Positions 63,212-64,000 of a stretch of DNA of 64,000 nt are shown one piece after another. Source of the DNA: Roseomonas sp. (GTDB taxonomy: Bacteria; Pseudomonadota; Alphaproteobacteria; Acetobacterales; Acetobacteraceae); assembly GCA_020249775.1 (NCBI GenBank), contig JADCFA010000005.1, forward strand, positions 1 to 64,000. Reading direction: 5' to 3'. The notes beneath the pieces were generated by a model. It searched no databases, was not told the DNA's origin, and saw only the letters and a program-made list of their open reading frames with translations. Positions within the stretch are counted from its first letter, which is position 1; the number at the start of each line of letters is the position of its first letter. The position numbers and the translations under genes are program-made.

Positions 63212-64000
63212 ATGCCCAGCCGTGAAGGCGCGCTTGCCCGCGCCGCGACTTATTTCGATGATGGCAGCTACAAGAAATTGCTGACCGATCTTGTCGCCAT
63301 CCCCTCCACCGCGCAGGAAGCGGGGCATGAGGCGGATTTGCGCCATTACCTGGAAGGCGCGATTGGGCCCTGGCTGGAACGGCTTGGCTTTGCCGTCACC
63401 ATCCACCCCAATCCGCTGGAAGGTTTCGGCCCCATCCTGACCGCCACGCGCATTGAAGATGCCGCAAAACCGACCGTGCTGCTGTATGGCCATGGTGACA
63501 CGGTGCGCGGCCTGGATGAGCAATGGCGCCCAGGGCTGAAGCCTTGGGAATTATTCGAAGAAGATGGCCGCTGGTATGGCCGGGGTTCCGCCGATAATAA
63601 GGGCCAGCACGCGCTCAATATCGCAGCGCTTGAAGCCGTGCTGGCCGAACGCGGCGGCAAGCTTGGCTTCAATGTGAAGATCATTCTGGAAATGGCCGAA
63701 GAAAGGGGGTCTCGCGGCTTGCGCGAATTTGTCGCCGCAAATCGGGATATGCTGGCGGCTGATGTGCTGATTGCCTCGGACGGGCCGCGCGTTGAGCCTG
63801 AAGTACCCACCATCGCCACCGGCACGCGGGGCATTTTCCAATTCGATCTGGTGTTGAAGCTCCGCCCCGGCGGCGTGCATTCCGGCCATTGGGGCGGGCT
63901 GACGACGGACCCGGCCATTCGCATGAGCCACGCCATCGGCGCCATTATTGATGCGCGCGGCAAGATCCTGGTGCGCGATTGGCTGCCGCAAAATGGCGTG
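63212..64000 (+). CDS. M20-family metallopeptidase (3' end beyond window)
   Basis: The reading starts at the ATG at 63212 and runs open to the window edge, giving the first 263 residues. The metal-binding blocks are LLYGHGDTV (His, Asp), GRGSADNKGQ (Asp) and MAEERGSRGL with two Glu. These fit the di-zinc M20 family of deacylases, dipeptidases and carboxypeptidases. The dimerisation domain begins at RPGGVHSGHWGGL with the usual His. With the preceding hydroxyacid dehydrogenase it forms a probable operon. Confidence 0.9.
   Translation, partial: MPSREGALARAATYFDDGSYKKLLTDLVAIPSTAQEAGHEADLRHYLEGAIGPWLERLGFAVTIHPNPLEGFGPILTATRIEDAAKPTVLLYGHGDTVRGLDEQWRPGLKPWELFEEDGRWYGRGSADNKGQHALNIAALEAVLAERGGKLGFNVKIILEMAEERGSRGLREFVAANRDMLAADVLIASDGPRVEPEVPTIATGTRGIFQFDLVLKLRPGGVHSGHWGGLTTDPAIRMSHAIGAIIDARGKILVRDWLPQNGV

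Overview
The window looks like an ordinary chromosomal stretch of a high-GC alphaproteobacterium, most likely an Acetobacteraceae (Roseomonas-like) heterotroph. That placement is inference. It rests on the codon choice, two CIRCE boxes ahead of groESL, a Usg-like gene, the order proA ... nadD-rsfS-rlmH, and many orphan Bug-type (tripartite tricarboxylate transporter) binding proteins. No database search was possible.

Layout. 1-306: end of an IS5-family element. 384-6474: dipeptide/oligopeptide-type ABC operon (ATPases, binding protein, permeases) ending in a metallophosphatase. 6655-13930: branched-chain amino acid/amide-type ABC operon with three tandem paralogous binding proteins. 14110-16096: trigger factor and tRNA-Leu(UAG). 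16181-22000: AceE/transketolase-like enzyme, malonyl-CoA decarboxylase and Nnr. 21640-23176: ParA-like ATPase, CopD-like membrane protein and GNAT acetyltransferase. 23179-29151: Bug protein, monomeric isocitrate dehydrogenase, GalE and L,D-transpeptidase. 29203-38649: catabolic accessory block with an HcnABC/LhpBEF-like flavoprotein amine dehydrogenase, four SDRs, an enoyl-CoA hydratase, an Fe-ADH/maleylacetate reductase-like enzyme and a DadA-like oxidase. 38745-44135: compact catabolic operon (TauD dioxygenase, FAH hydrolase, two Bug proteins, PEP-mutase/isocitrate-lyase-family enzyme, HAD dehalogenase). 44337-46798: small genes (GST, hypothetical, NTF2-like, double-PPC protein, Usg). 46914-49109: groESL with two CIRCE operators and a terminator. 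49116-53308: EamA exporter, Maf, Bug, HD hydrolase, Bug. 53359-58859: proA, a secreted hydratase-like protein, a flavin monooxygenase, nadD, rsfS and rlmH. 58924-61098: ada, a LysE exporter and a 5'-truncated second ada copy. 61112-64000: Bug protein, D-2-hydroxyacid dehydrogenase and an incomplete M20 peptidase.

The gene content describes a scavenger of organic acids, amino acids, peptides and amines, with heavy investment in periplasmic binding proteins. Apart from the Ada AraC domain, no dedicated transcriptional regulator is visible in 64 kb.

Most unusual signals: (1) the trigger factor carries about 180 extra residues, resembling a phage-tail/carbohydrate-binding jelly-roll module, inside its PPIase domain; (2) the adjacent ribosome-associated genes rsfS and rlmH both lack a canonical start and appear to begin at AUA and AUU; (3) a LysE gene is bracketed by ada and a diverged, indel-free partial copy of it; (4) a 2-keto-4-pentenoate hydratase homologue carries a signal peptide.
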